This document shows positions 43,319 to 51,912 of a DNA stretch of 64,000 nucleotides, piece after piece. The stretch is from assembly GCA_017798125.1 (NCBI GenBank), contig CP059070.1, forward strand, positions 1,798,001-1,862,000. The letters run 5' to 3'. Within the stretch, counting starts at the first letter, position 1, and every line of letters starts with the position of its first letter. This DNA is from Cryomorphaceae bacterium. Its GTDB lineage: Bacteria; Bacteroidota; Bacteroidia; Flavobacteriales; ECT2AJA-044. The notes beneath the pieces are model-generated. The model searched no databases and was not told the origin of the DNA. It was given only the letters and a program-made list of their open reading frames with translations. The translations under genes were made by a program, and so were the position numbers.

Positions 43319-45003
43319 TACTTGACGAGTTTCTTGTACTTGATTCGTTTAGGTCCGGTATCACCCAAACGCTTTTTCTTGTTCTCTTCGTACTCGCTGT
43401 AGCTTCCTTCGAAGTAGTACACCTGTGAATCGCCTTCAAAGGCCAAGATGTGCGTACAGATTCGATCCAAGAACCAGCGATCGTGAGAGATGACCACCGC
43501 GCATCCGGCGAAGTTCTCCAAACCTTCTTCCAAGGCGCGCAACGTATTCACGTCCAAGTCGTTCGTCGGCTCATCGAGCAGCAGTACGTTTCCTTCTTCT
43601 TTAAGGGTCATGGCCAAGTGCAAGCGATTGCGCTCTCCACCAGACAAGACACCGACCTTCTTGCTCTGATCGGAACCGCTAAAGTTGAAGCGACTGACAT
43701 AGGCGCGTGAGTTGATGCTGCGACCGCCGACTTCGATGATTTCGTTTCCGCCGCTGATATTTTCCCAAATACTCTTCTCGGGATCGACTACGGCATGCTG
43801 CTGATCCACATAGGCTATCTTCACAGTTTCGCCCATATCAAAGCTTCCGCCATCTGGATCTTGTTGCCCCATAATCATGCGGAAAATGGTCGATTTACCT
43901 GCCCCGTTTGGTCCAATGATACCCACGATGCCTGCCGGTGGAAGGACGAAGTTGAGGTCTTCATAGAGCAGCTTGTCCCCGAAGGCCTTACTGACGTTTT
44001 TCGCCTCAATCACTTTGTTCCCGAGGCGAGGCCCGGGCGGAATGAAGATCTCCAGTTTCTCTTCTTTTCCTTTAGTGCCTTCTTCAAGCAGTTTGTCGTA
44101 GTTGCTCAAACGCGCCTTGCTCTTAGCCTGGCGCCCTTTCGGGCTCATGCGCACCCACTCGAGCTCGCGCTCCAAGGTCTTTCGGCGTTTGCTTTCTTGT
44201 TTTTCTTCTTGCTCTAGACGCTTGGCCTTTTGATCCAGCCAGCTGCTGTAGTTTCCTTTCCATGGAATACCTTCTCCGCGGTCGAGCTCCAGAATCCATC
44301 CCGCGACATTGTCCAAGAAGTACCGGTCGTGCGTCACGGCAATGACCGTTCCCGCATACCGTTGCAAGTGCTGCTCGAGCCAATCCACGGACTCGGCATC
44401 TAGGTGGTTCGTCGGCTCATCGAGCAGTAGAATATCTGGCTCTTGAAGCAACAAACGACATAGGGCAACTCGGCGTCGCTCCCCACCTGATAGGTTCTTG
44501 ATGGGCGTATCGCCTTCTGGGGTCCGCAATGCATCCATCGCTCGGCCCAGCTTCTGGTCCAATTCCCATCCTCCTGCGGCCTCGATCTTATCTTGAAGCG
44601 CTGCCTGACGATCAATGAGCTTTTGCATTTTGTCTGGATCCTCCATAACAGCAGGGTCCATGAAGGCTTCATTCACTTGCTCGTATTCGGCAAGCACATC
44701 GACGATTTCCTTCATTCCTTCTTTGACGACTTCTTCGACCGTCTTGTTCTCGTCCAATTCAGGCTCTTGAGGAAGGTACCCTACACTGTATCCGTCTGAA
44801 AAGTGAACTTCTCCTTGGTAGCTCTTGTCTACTCCGGCAATGATCTTCAGCAATGAAGATTTTCCAGAACCGTTGAGACCGAGAATCCCAATCTTGGCTC
44901 CATAGAAGAAGCTGAGGTAAATATCTTTAAGTACTTGCTTGTTGTTCGTGTAGCTTTTGCTCACGTTGACCATCGAAAAGATGATCTTTTTATCGTCGCT
45001 CAT
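43318..45003 (-). CDS. ettA: ABC-F translational throttle protein EttA
   Basis: A 561-residue soluble protein with two ATP-binding cassettes: Walker A GLNGSGKSSLLKI and GPNGAGKSTIFRM, signatures NLSGGERRRVAL and VLSGGERNRLHLA, Walker B ILLLDEPTNHLD and VLLLDEPTNDLD. The linker contains VRMSPKGRQAKSKARLSNYDKLL, as in EttA, which acts at the ribosomal E site. The ATG at 45003 (MSDDKKIIFSM) is preferred to 45048. Confidence 0.95.
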   Translation of the reverse strand: MSDDKKIIFSMVNVSKSYTNNKQVLKDIYLSFFYGAKIGILGLNGSGKSSLLKIIAGVDKSYQGEVHFSDGYSVGYLPQEPELDENKTVEEVVKEGMKEIVDVLAEYEQVNEAFMDPAVMEDPDKMQKLIDRQAALQDKIEAAGGWELDQKLGRAMDALRTPEGDTPIKNLSGGERRRVALCRLLLQEPDILLLDEPTNHLDAESVDWLEQHLQRYAGTVIAVTHDRYFLDNVAGWILELDRGEGIPWKGNYSSWLDQKAKRLEQEEKQESKRRKTLERELEWVRMSPKGRQAKSKARLSNYDKLLEEGTKGKEEKLEIFIPPGPRLGNKVIEAKNVSKAFGDKLLYEDLNFVLPPAGIVGIIGPNGAGKSTIFRMIMGQQDPDGGSFDMGETVKIAYVDQQHAVVDPEKSIWENISGGNEIIEVGGRSINSRAYVSRFNFSGSDQSKKVGVLSGGERNRLHLAMTLKEEGNVLLLDEPTNDLDVNTLRALEEGLENFAGCAVVISHDRWFLDRICTHILAFEGDSQVYYFEGSYSEYEENKKKRLGDTGPKRIKYKKLVK

Positions 45004-45052
45004 GTCCTGTGGATTTGGGCGAGCAATATCGGAATTATTCGGAGGCAATCAT

Positions 45053-45553
45053 TCATAGTTCTGGCTCAATAGACCCATCCTGAATCAATATGATTTCTGG
45101 ATTCTGTTTCTCCGATTTCAGCCATTCGATATGGCGGGCCAATGCTTCCTTTTTAAGAAGGCTCCCTTGGACCAGTAAAGTAGGTCCAGCGGACAGGGAG
45201 CTGACAAGGGTAAACATTCCCGCAAAACACGCCCATCGGGAACACCACAGATGATTCCACCAGAGCATGTACGATAAGATAATGCATCCAAAGGCCAAGG
45301 GTAGCCCAAAGAGGAGTAGGCGAGCTCCCCAAATCGCTTTGGTCGTTCCGCGTTGGTATTCCGATTCGCCTTCTTGATCTTCTTGCCACCAACGAGCGTC
45401 TAGTGGGACTCGTACATTTTCTCCTGAATGATCGGTTCGAACGACGTGAGAGCCTTTGATTGCGTAGTTGGTCGATCTGTTGTTGTTCTGACCCACACAG
45501 GGGATCCATATCATTAGAGTAAAGAGTAGTAGCGTTGTCGTTAGAGTCTTCAT
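45053..45553 (-). CDS. Membrane protein of unknown function, paralogue of the next gene
   Basis: A 166-residue protein with signal peptide (MKTLTTTLLLFTLMIWIPCVGQ) and two hydrophobic helices (AIWGARLLLFGLPLAFGCIILSYM and FAGMFTLVSSLSAGPTLLVQG). The order of features and the pattern AGP-x(5)-G-x(2)-LK-x-EA match the upstream gene at 45571. No known family was recognised. It lies 18 bases from that gene and 50 bases before ettA on the same strand, so may be co-transcribed with both. Confidence 0.6.
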   Translation of the reverse strand: MKTLTTTLLLFTLMIWIPCVGQNNNRSTNYAIKGSHVVRTDHSGENVRVPLDARWWQEDQEGESEYQRGTTKAIWGARLLLFGLPLAFGCIILSYMLWWNHLWCSRWACFAGMFTLVSSLSAGPTLLVQGSLLKKEALARHIEWLKSEKQNPEIILIQDGSIEPEL

Positions 45554-45570
45554 GAGATAAGGTGTTTCGG

Positions 45571-46131
45571 TTAGAATTGGAGACTAAATCCGACGCCGTT
45601 GGCGCTAAGGTTAAAGTGGTATTCGGAAGTTGGAATATTGACTGGTCGTACTCCTGTTTCAAGAATGGCCTCGCGCTTCAGCTTTTTCCCTTTTGACATT
45701 TTTACAGGGCCAGCAATTAATGACCATGTAAAGACCGTAGCACCGCCTAGAATAATAATGGCGTTGGTTATTCCGTAGTAATCGACCGAAATTTGAGTGC
45801 CGATTCCGACTAAACCTAAACCTACTAGGGGACCTGCCATTGCGATGGAACCTCCCTTGGCTATTTGATTTTGTCCGAGTTCGTATTTGGCTTTGAGATC
45901 ACTGCGTTCTCCCCAGAACGCATCATCCGGTTCGAAATATTGAAACTTACCGTCTTCCACGCTCTTGTAGAGTCGAGCCCCTTTCAACTTGTAGTGGGTA
46001 TTAGACTCCACAAACCCAATGGTGTCTTGGGGTGTACCTGTTGAGCCTAAAGGCAAAGCGGATTCTGTAGATTGTGCGAATAGCGCAAAGGACATGAGTA
46101 AGGAAATTGCTAGCGTACATAAGGATTTCAT
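45571..46131 (-). CDS. Membrane protein of unknown function
   Basis: A 186-residue protein with signal peptide MKSLCTLAISLLMSFALFAQ, then a small soluble region (THYKLKGARLYKSVEDGKFQY) and two hydrophobic stretches (GGSIAMAGPLVGLGLVGIGTQI and TNAIIILGGATVFTWSLIAGPV), followed by a basic stretch KMSKGKKLKREAI. The C-terminus FHFNLSANGVGFSLQF has a barrel-strand look but is short. It appears to be an older relative of the next gene. Function unknown. Confidence 0.6.
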   Translation of the reverse strand: MKSLCTLAISLLMSFALFAQSTESALPLGSTGTPQDTIGFVESNTHYKLKGARLYKSVEDGKFQYFEPDDAFWGERSDLKAKYELGQNQIAKGGSIAMAGPLVGLGLVGIGTQISVDYYGITNAIIILGGATVFTWSLIAGPVKMSKGKKLKREAILETGVRPVNIPTSEYHFNLSANGVGFSLQF

Positions 46132-46288
46132 TTTGAGATGATTTACTTGGTTTGATGCCTCAAAACTCCGCCATCCTCACCCGCGGCCACAATTGATTTC
46201 CGCGAACCTGGCCCGCGATTTGCAGTTTTTAAGAAAAGGTTCGGTGGATTTGCCGTTCTTGGCGCTTTTATTGCCAAAAGGGCGTTCT

Positions 46289-46296
46289 TACCTTTG
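46289..46296 (+). promoter_or_regulatory. Promoter -7 box, leaderless arrangement
   Basis: TACCTTTG, exact consensus. The first in-frame GTG (46296) overlaps the box; the second (46302) follows five bases after it. Confidence 0.55.
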
Positions 46297-46301
46297 TGAT
46301 C

Positions 46302-47078
46302 GTGAAAAAAGTATTCAGTGTATTGGCGTTTCTCTTGATGTTTTCATTGGCCTACGGCCAGATGGAGACCATAGAGCTTTCAGGTCAAGTACTGAGCCGC
46401 GAAACATTCAAGCCGCTTACCCTGGTGAACGTCATTAACCTCAGGGATCGAACGGGTACCGTCACCAATAAAGAAGGAAAGTTCAGTCTGCGCGTCCGCC
46501 GAACTGATACGATTATTCTCTCCAGCGTAGATCACGTCAAGGATACTTTGACCTTCGGGCATGTCACCTCAAAGCAACACTTTGTTCAGGCACTCCTTTC
46601 TCCCAAAGTATATGTCCTTCGCGAAGTAGAGGTGGGAGAACTGGGGAACTATGACAAACTAAAGAACAAGATTCTAGAGTGGGAGCGGAACAAGAAGCGA
46701 ACGGCTAGAGCCTTTGTTGAAGAACCAGAACCGGTTCGAACGGAAGCCCCTGAGAAGATTGCGGCTACTTGGGCCAGTCCCTTTGATCTCTTGTACGAGA
46801 CCTTCGGAAAGCGCCCCAAACAGTTGCGCAAATTAGCAGAGTTGGAGCGTCAGGATGCGTATGAGGCGGCCCTGGAGTATCGGTTTACCCCTAGAGTTGT
46901 GAATGCCTTAACGGGCTTGGAAGGGGATGACCTGATCAGGTTCATGCGCAAATGCCGGTTCAGTTTTGAATTTGTGTTCACTGCTTCGGATTACGAGTTT
47001 TACATGGCTATTCTGGATTATTATAGAGCCTACGAACGTGATCAGGCGCGGAAAGAGCTCGATTACGTCGATTACTGA
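46302..47078 (+). CDS. Exported carboxypeptidase-regulatory-like domain protein
   Basis: A 258-residue protein (GTG start at 46302) with signal peptide MKKVFSVLAFLLMFSLAYGQ. A CarboxypepD-reg-like domain follows (ELSGQVLSRETFKPLTLVNV, then NKEGKFSLRVRRTDTIILS), and then a charged alpha-helical C-terminal half (KLKNKILEWERNKKRTARAF). Such domains are common as the N-terminal parts of TonB receptors, but no plug or barrel follows here. A hairpin motif copy (46347-46364) is in the signal-peptide region, read L-A-Y-G-Q. Function unknown. Confidence 0.72.
   Translation: MKKVFSVLAFLLMFSLAYGQMETIELSGQVLSRETFKPLTLVNVINLRDRTGTVTNKEGKFSLRVRRTDTIILSSVDHVKDTLTFGHVTSKQHFVQALLSPKVYVLREVEVGELGNYDKLKNKILEWERNKKRTARAFVEEPEPVRTEAPEKIAATWASPFDLLYETFGKRPKQLRKLAELERQDAYEAALEYRFTPRVVNALTGLEGDDLIRFMRKCRFSFEFVFTASDYEFYMAILDYYRAYERDQARKELDYVDY
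46347..46364 (+). repeat. Hairpin motif copy in a signal-peptide coding region
   Basis: TTGGCCTACGGCCAGATG, 18 bases identical to the reverse strand at 18475-18492. Confidence 0.7.
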
Positions 47079-47081
47079 ACC

Positions 47082-47096
47082 ATCGGCCTGTAGGGC
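47082..47096 (-). repeat. Hairpin motif copy between two genes upstream of ispH
   Basis: Reverse strand GCCCTACAGGCCGAT, one base from the core, in the 33-base gap before ispH. Confidence 0.6.
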
Positions 47097-47111
47097 GGTT
47101 TCAAAAAGCAA

Positions 47112-48353
47112 ATGAAGAGTTTCGATATCCCCACGTTTTACCGGTCGCCCATCATCGGGCCCATTAAGGAAGCCCGGAAGATTACAGACCCACGAAAGAA
47201 GGATTTCACGCCGACCATTCTGGACTTTGGGACGGTGCGCTTTGTGATCGCCCGTCATTTTGGGTTCTGTTATGGGGTAGAAAATGCCATTGAGATTTCG
47301 TACCGAGCCATCGAGGAGAATCCGGGTAAGCGGATCTTTTTATTGAGCCAAATGATTCACAATCAGGAGGTCAACGCGGACTTGGAAAGTCACGGCTTGC
47401 GATTCATTCAAGATACACTTGGAAATCAACTCATCTCTTGGGATGAAATAGGAAAGGACGATGTGGTTATTGTTCCTGCCTTTGGGACCACCTTGGAGAT
47501 TGAAGCGCTCCTCAAGGAGAAGGGAATCGAAACCGCCACCTACGATACCACTTGCCCCTTTGTGACTCGAGTTTGGAAACGGGCCGATAAGCTCAGTGAG
47601 CAAGAGTACTCCCTCATTATTCACGGGAAGCACAGGCATGAAGAGACGCGGGCCACCTTTAGTCATACCAGTGCCAAATCTCCTGCATTGGTGATCAAGG
47701 ATATGGATGAAGCCAAGGTTCTGGGAGCCATCATGCGGGGAGACCGTCCGTTGGAAGACTTCTATTCCTTTTTTGAAGGGCGGTTTAGCTCGGATTTTGA
47801 CCCAGCCAAGCACCTTGGTCGATTTGGGGTCATCAATCAAACGACCATGTTGGCGACCGAAACACAGGCCATAACGGACTATTTGAAGGCTATTTCACTT
47901 GAGAAGTACGGTGAAGAAAATATTCGGGATCACGTTGCCGATACTCGGGACACCCTGTGTTATGCCACCAATGATAATCAAGAGAGTACATACGGACTGC
48001 TGGAGCACTCTGCGGATATTGCCGTTGTAGTGGGAGGGTACAACAGTTCGAATACCAGCCACTTGGTCGAGCTTTGTGAAGAAAAGCTACCGACCTTTTT
48101 TGTCAACTCAGAACAGGAGATTGAGGGAGCGCAGAGCATTCATCACTTTGACCTGCACAAGAAAGAGCGTGTTCACAGTGACTCCTTCCTGCCGAACGTC
48201 GATGAGGTGCCTGAGATTATCCTGACGAGCGGGGCAAGTTGTCCGGATGCCATCGTGGACCGAGTGATGATGCGCATTTTGGAATACTATCCAGGCCATC
48301 GTGATCCAGAGGCCGTTGTCACTGAGATTACTTCAAGTCCGGAAAATTCCTGA
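47112..48353 (+). CDS. ispH: 4-hydroxy-3-methylbut-2-enyl diphosphate reductase
   Basis: A 413-residue IspH of the long Bacteroidota type. The three iron-sulfur cysteines are in GFCYGVENAIE, TYDTTCPFVTRVW and ILTSGASCPDAIVD, with YSLIIHGKHRHEETRATF for substrate binding. It makes IPP and DMAPP in the last step of the MEP pathway. It is 33 bases after the preceding gene, with no separate box recognised. It converges on the nuclease-fold gene, overlapping by 26 bases. Confidence 0.95.
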   Translation: MKSFDIPTFYRSPIIGPIKEARKITDPRKKDFTPTILDFGTVRFVIARHFGFCYGVENAIEISYRAIEENPGKRIFLLSQMIHNQEVNADLESHGLRFIQDTLGNQLISWDEIGKDDVVIVPAFGTTLEIEALLKEKGIETATYDTTCPFVTRVWKRADKLSEQEYSLIIHGKHRHEETRATFSHTSAKSPALVIKDMDEAKVLGAIMRGDRPLEDFYSFFEGRFSSDFDPAKHLGRFGVINQTTMLATETQAITDYLKAISLEKYGEENIRDHVADTRDTLCYATNDNQESTYGLLEHSADIAVVVGGYNSSNTSHLVELCEEKLPTFFVNSEQEIEGAQSIHHFDLHKKERVHSDSFLPNVDEVPEIILTSGASCPDAIVDRVMMRILEYYPGHRDPEAVVTEITSSPENS

Positions 48354-48774
48354 GAAAGCGATAGCGTTTTTCTTCGTGGTCCAGGGTACAGTAGTAATGC
48401 TCAAGACCGTTCGTGACGGCTAAGTAGGGGACTTGAAGAACCAAGTTGTATCGAGCAATCTGATCAAATGTTTCCTGAGTGATGGCTACTGTTGGTCGCT
48501 TACACTCCACAATGAGCTGTGGTTTTCCCTCTTGGTTGAAATAAACAGCATCGCACCGTCGAGCCATGCGATTGAGTTCAATGGAATATTCAATAGCAAT
48601 TCTTCCTGCAGGTAAGCCGCCTTCAGAAATCATGAACTGAACAAAGTGCTGGCGTACCCATTCTTCCGGGGTCAATATGATATATTTGTTCCGGACGGGG
48701 TCCAAAATCTCCATTGTGCCATCTGTGTGCTTTCGGATTTTGAAGGGATACGTCGGTAAGTTCAATTCCTGCAT
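48328..48774 (-). CDS. HsdR N-terminal-like (PD-(D/E)xK nuclease fold) protein
   Basis: A 148-residue single-domain protein. The motif MARRCDAVYFNQEGKPQLIVECKRP has the PD-(D/E)xK pattern (Asp, then E-C-K), as in the N-terminal domain of type I restriction enzyme subunit R. It has no helicase or partner subunits nearby, so a restriction system is not implied; such small forms often sit next to holA. It may be a structure-selective nuclease. The -7 box ends four bases before the ATG, so the mRNA may be leaderless. Confidence 0.78.
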   Translation of the reverse strand: MQELNLPTYPFKIRKHTDGTMEILDPVRNKYIILTPEEWVRQHFVQFMISEGGLPAGRIAIEYSIELNRMARRCDAVYFNQEGKPQLIVECKRPTVAITQETFDQIARYNLVLQVPYLAVTNGLEHYYCTLDHEEKRYRFLRNFPDLK

Positions 48775-48778
48775 GGAG

Positions 48779-48786
48779 TAAAGGTA
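48779..48786 (-). promoter_or_regulatory. Promoter -7 box, leaderless arrangement
   Basis: TACCTTTA on the reverse strand (one mismatch), then CTCC, then ATG. Confidence 0.45.
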
Positions 48787-48791
48787 GAACT

Positions 48792-49562
48792 ATGAAGAAT
48801 AAAGAAGACATTATTGCCAATTGGTTGCCGAGGTATACTGGTCTTGCTTTGGAGGACTTCGGTAAGTATATCCTACTCACCAACTTCGACAACTACGTAG
48901 ACCTATTCGCTGAAATGCAAGGGGCCGAAGTTCGCGGACTGGACAAGGCCATGCCAAGCGCCACAGCTGATGGTATAACCATGATCAATTTTGGAATGGG
49001 CTCGCCAAACGCGGCAACCATGATGGACTTACTGGGAGCGATTGACCCAAAGGCTGTCCTTTTCTTGGGTAAATGCGGCGGTCTTAAAAAGAAAAATGAA
49101 CTCGGCGATCTGATTCTTCCCTTGGCGGCTATTCGGGGTGAAGGAACGTCGAATGACTTTTTCCCACCGGAAGTTCCGGCCCTTCCGGCATTTAGCCTTC
49201 AAAAAGCGGTATCCACAACTATTCGAAATCACAGCCGAGATTACTGGACCGGTACGGTTTACACGACGAATAGACGAGTATGGGAGCACGATTCAGATTT
49301 CAAGGAATACTTGCGCTTAACTCGGGCTATGGCCATTGATATGGAAACTGCCACTCTTTTCAGCGTTGGCTTTTACAACGAGATTCCGACCGGTGCGCTG
49401 CTGTTGGTGAGCGATCAGCCCATGATTCCGCAAGGGGTCAAAACAGAAGAGAGCGATAAAAAAGTAACGGGATCCTTTGTTCGCGATCACGTTCAAATTG
49501 GCATAGATGCGCTCAACGAAATCCGCAATGAGGGTTTAACGGTGAAACACCTTCGCTATTGA
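48792..49562 (+). CDS. amn: AMP nucleosidase
   Basis: A 256-residue member of the nucleoside phosphorylase superfamily, in the short form common in Bacteroidota. The phosphate/ribose region has INFGMGSPNAATMMDLLG and FLGKCGGLKKKNELGD, and the base region has MAIDMETATLFSVGFY. It releases adenine from AMP. It is coupled to holA by a TGATG overlap. It is divergent from the nuclease-fold gene, with only 17 bases between start codons. Confidence 0.9.
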   Translation: MKNKEDIIANWLPRYTGLALEDFGKYILLTNFDNYVDLFAEMQGAEVRGLDKAMPSATADGITMINFGMGSPNAATMMDLLGAIDPKAVLFLGKCGGLKKKNELGDLILPLAAIRGEGTSNDFFPPEVPALPAFSLQKAVSTTIRNHSRDYWTGTVYTTNRRVWEHDSDFKEYLRLTRAMAIDMETATLFSVGFYNEIPTGALLLVSDQPMIPQGVKTEESDKKVTGSFVRDHVQIGIDALNEIRNEGLTVKHLRY

Positions 49563-50566
49563 TGGATCAATTCAATCAACTCGTTCACGATCTGAAAGCG
49601 GGTAAGTATGCACCCATTTATTTCTTGATGGGTGAAGAGCCTTTCTTTATTGATGAGGTGGTGCATTTCATTGAGGAAAACGCTCTTGAAGAAAGCGAAC
49701 GCAGTTTCAATCAAACGATTCTTTACGGCAAGGAGACGGATATTGATACTGTGGTTTCAGAGGCCAAGAGGTTTCCAATGATGGCCGAAAGGCAAGTGGT
49801 CATCTTAAAGGAAGCACAGCATCTGAGAAAGTGGGATGCTCTGGAGCACTACGTTGAGCAGCCTCAGCCCACGACGATTCTCATCATTGCTCACAAGTAC
49901 AAGAGTTTCGACAAACGCAAAGCACTCTTCAAGAAGTTGACCAAAAGTGAAGCTATGGTCATGGAGTCGAAGAAGATGTACGACGATAAAGTCCCGGGAT
50001 GGGTTGAACAGCGCGTGCACCAATTGGGCTTCACCATTTCCTTTAAGGCGGCGGCTCTGCTCGTTGAGTTCTTAGGAAACGACTTGGGTAAGATAGCCAA
50101 GGAGTTGGAGAAGCTCTCCATTCTGCTCAAACCTGGAGCAGAAATCACTCCTCAGTTCATTGAAGTGAATATTGGCATAAGTAAAGACTACAACAATTTC
50201 GAGCTCCAAAATGCACTCGGAGCTGGCGATATCGAGAAGTCAAATCGAATCATTGACTATTTCGCCGCTGATCCAAGCCATCATCCCATAGTCGTCACCT
50301 TGGGAGTACTTTATAACTTCTTCAGCAAGCTACTCATATACCACAGCCTTAAAGACCGAAGCCGAGGCGCCGTGGCCAGCGCGTTAAAAGTGAATCCTTA
50401 TTTCGTTGCTCAATATCAACAGGCGGCTCAGCGCTATTCGTTGAGGAAGTCTGCACGTGTCATCGGTTATCTGCGTGAAGCAGATGTGCGCTCCAAAGGC
50501 GTGGGAAATGTCAGTACTGCTCCGCATGATTTACTTCGGGAGCTCGTGTTCAAGGTGCTCCACTAG
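49562..50566 (+). CDS. holA: DNA polymerase III subunit delta
   Basis: A 334-residue clamp-loader subunit: MDQFNQLVHDLKAGKYAPIYFLMGEEPFFIDEV at the N-terminus, then RQVVILKEAQHLRKWDALEHYV and NNFELQNALGAGDIEKSNRIIDYF in the C-terminal half. Delta opens the beta clamp encoded by dnaN at the other end of this window. The ATG at 49562 overlaps the amn stop; a TTG at 49559 would also be in frame. Confidence 0.92.
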   Translation: MDQFNQLVHDLKAGKYAPIYFLMGEEPFFIDEVVHFIEENALEESERSFNQTILYGKETDIDTVVSEAKRFPMMAERQVVILKEAQHLRKWDALEHYVEQPQPTTILIIAHKYKSFDKRKALFKKLTKSEAMVMESKKMYDDKVPGWVEQRVHQLGFTISFKAAALLVEFLGNDLGKIAKELEKLSILLKPGAEITPQFIEVNIGISKDYNNFELQNALGAGDIEKSNRIIDYFAADPSHHPIVVTLGVLYNFFSKLLIYHSLKDRSRGAVASALKVNPYFVAQYQQAAQRYSLRKSARVIGYLREADVRSKGVGNVSTAPHDLLRELVFKVLH

Positions 50567-50612
50567 AGTTATCTCATGGAATTCTTAAATTCGGGTAACC
50601 GAACCTGACTAC

Positions 50613-51902
50613 ATGACCAACAGAATAATGATGGTGCTTTTTGCACTAGTATGCCAGCCGCAGATTATTGTGGCGCAAAAGGATACGGCAAAAGCTTTTC
50701 AGAACACGGACCCTATGGGTGGCCCAAAATCTATTGGCCGGCAACTGGAAGAGGAGAACAACGCAATCACCTTTCAGTATCGTTACAACGGGGAGGTACT
50801 CAAGCCTTACTACGACTTTAAAAAGTCCCTCAACGACAAATACGGCTTGCAGTTCAACGCGTTTTATACGAGTGCATACATCTATTCGACAAAGACAATT
50901 GATGAAGATCGTCAAGCAGGTGTCGGGAGCGGTATTTTGGATCTTCAGCTCGGTTGGAATTTGGTGGGGCGTAAAACGGGTAAAAATCGAGGGACGCTTT
51001 TCATCAAAGCCAATTCCCGTCACACCTACGCGGGTCCGGATGGCCCCGTTCCGATGTTTCATGGATTAACGGAGTCTGGATATTACGGTTTGCCGGCCAC
51101 AGGATTTAACGACTACACCTTTCGTATTCTAGAGCTCAACTGGCAACAGAATTTTTTTAATGAGCGATTGGGTATTGTCCTCGGAAAGGTGGATTTGACC
51201 AATTACTTCAATTTTCACGGTCTAATCATTCCTTGGCGACATTTCATGGGTTTTGGATCGTCCGTTTCAGGAAGTATGAATTGGGGAAATCAGGGCTTTG
51301 GAGCAGTGGCGAGCTATCGCTTGACCGATCACTGGTACGTTATGGCCGGTATTGTGGACGTTTACGGCGATCAGTTTCAAGACGGAGATTTCTTAGATTT
51401 GGGCGAGTATTGGCAAGATGGTTTGTTTCAATTCAATGGGGAAGTTGGCTGGGTACCATCCTACGAAGAGCGGTATTTCAAAAAGATATCGCTGACCTAC
51501 TACACCTCACCCGAATACACGGCTGTTCAGAATGGTGCCGTTATTTCACGTGGTCAAGGAGTGGCTTTTTCTGCCCATTGGTTTTTCCAGGAACGCTATG
51601 TGCCCTTTGTGCGTTTCGGTTTCAGCAATGGGGTAGGAGAGAATAACTTTTACTCGGCAGACGTACAAGTGGGTCATGGCTGGCGCTTCAGGTACCATGA
51701 TATTCTGGGGATTGCGGCGAGTTGGAATCAACCGAATATTCCCGATGTGGACGACCAATTTACGGCTGAAGTCTTTTACCGTATAAATATAAGTGCCCGC
51801 TTGGAAATTACACCAAGTACGCAGTTTATCATAAACCCCACACTTAATCCAACAGAGCGCTCACTCTTGTATTTTGCGATTCGAGGAAGAGCGAGACTTT
51901 AA
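50613..51902 (+). CDS. OprB-like carbohydrate porin family protein
   Basis: A 429-residue outer-membrane protein. Signal peptide [22 protein letters not shown] is followed by a coiled region, then strands typical of the OprB family ([58 protein letters not shown]). The OprB family forms sugar-selective channels. A weak box (TAAATTCG, 50586-50593) is 19 bases before the ATG. The neighbouring M19 gene begins 10 bases after it, so they are probably co-transcribed. Confidence 0.78.
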   Translation: MTNRIMMVLFALVCQPQIIVAQKDTAKAFQNTDPMGGPKSIGRQLEEENNAITFQYRYNGEVLKPYYDFKKSLNDKYGLQFNAFYTSAYIYSTKTIDEDRQAGVGSGILDLQLGWNLVGRKTGKNRGTLFIKANSRHTYAGPDGPVPMFHGLTESGYYGLPATGFNDYTFRILELNWQQNFFNERLGIVLGKVDLTNYFNFHGLIIPWRHFMGFGSSVSGSMNWGNQGFGAVASYRLTDHWYVMAGIVDVYGDQFQDGDFLDLGEYWQDGLFQFNGEVGWVPSYEERYFKKISLTYYTSPEYTAVQNGAVISRGQGVAFSAHWFFQERYVPFVRFGFSNGVGENNFYSADVQVGHGWRFRYHDILGIAASWNQPNIPDVDDQFTAEVFYRINISARLEITPSTQFIINPTLNPTERSLLYFAIRGRARL

Positions 51903-51912
51903 AACCAGAACT

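Noticed and set aside
48328-48774. A type I restriction system
   Set aside because: Only a stand-alone nuclease-fold domain is present; there are no helicase, methylase or specificity genes.
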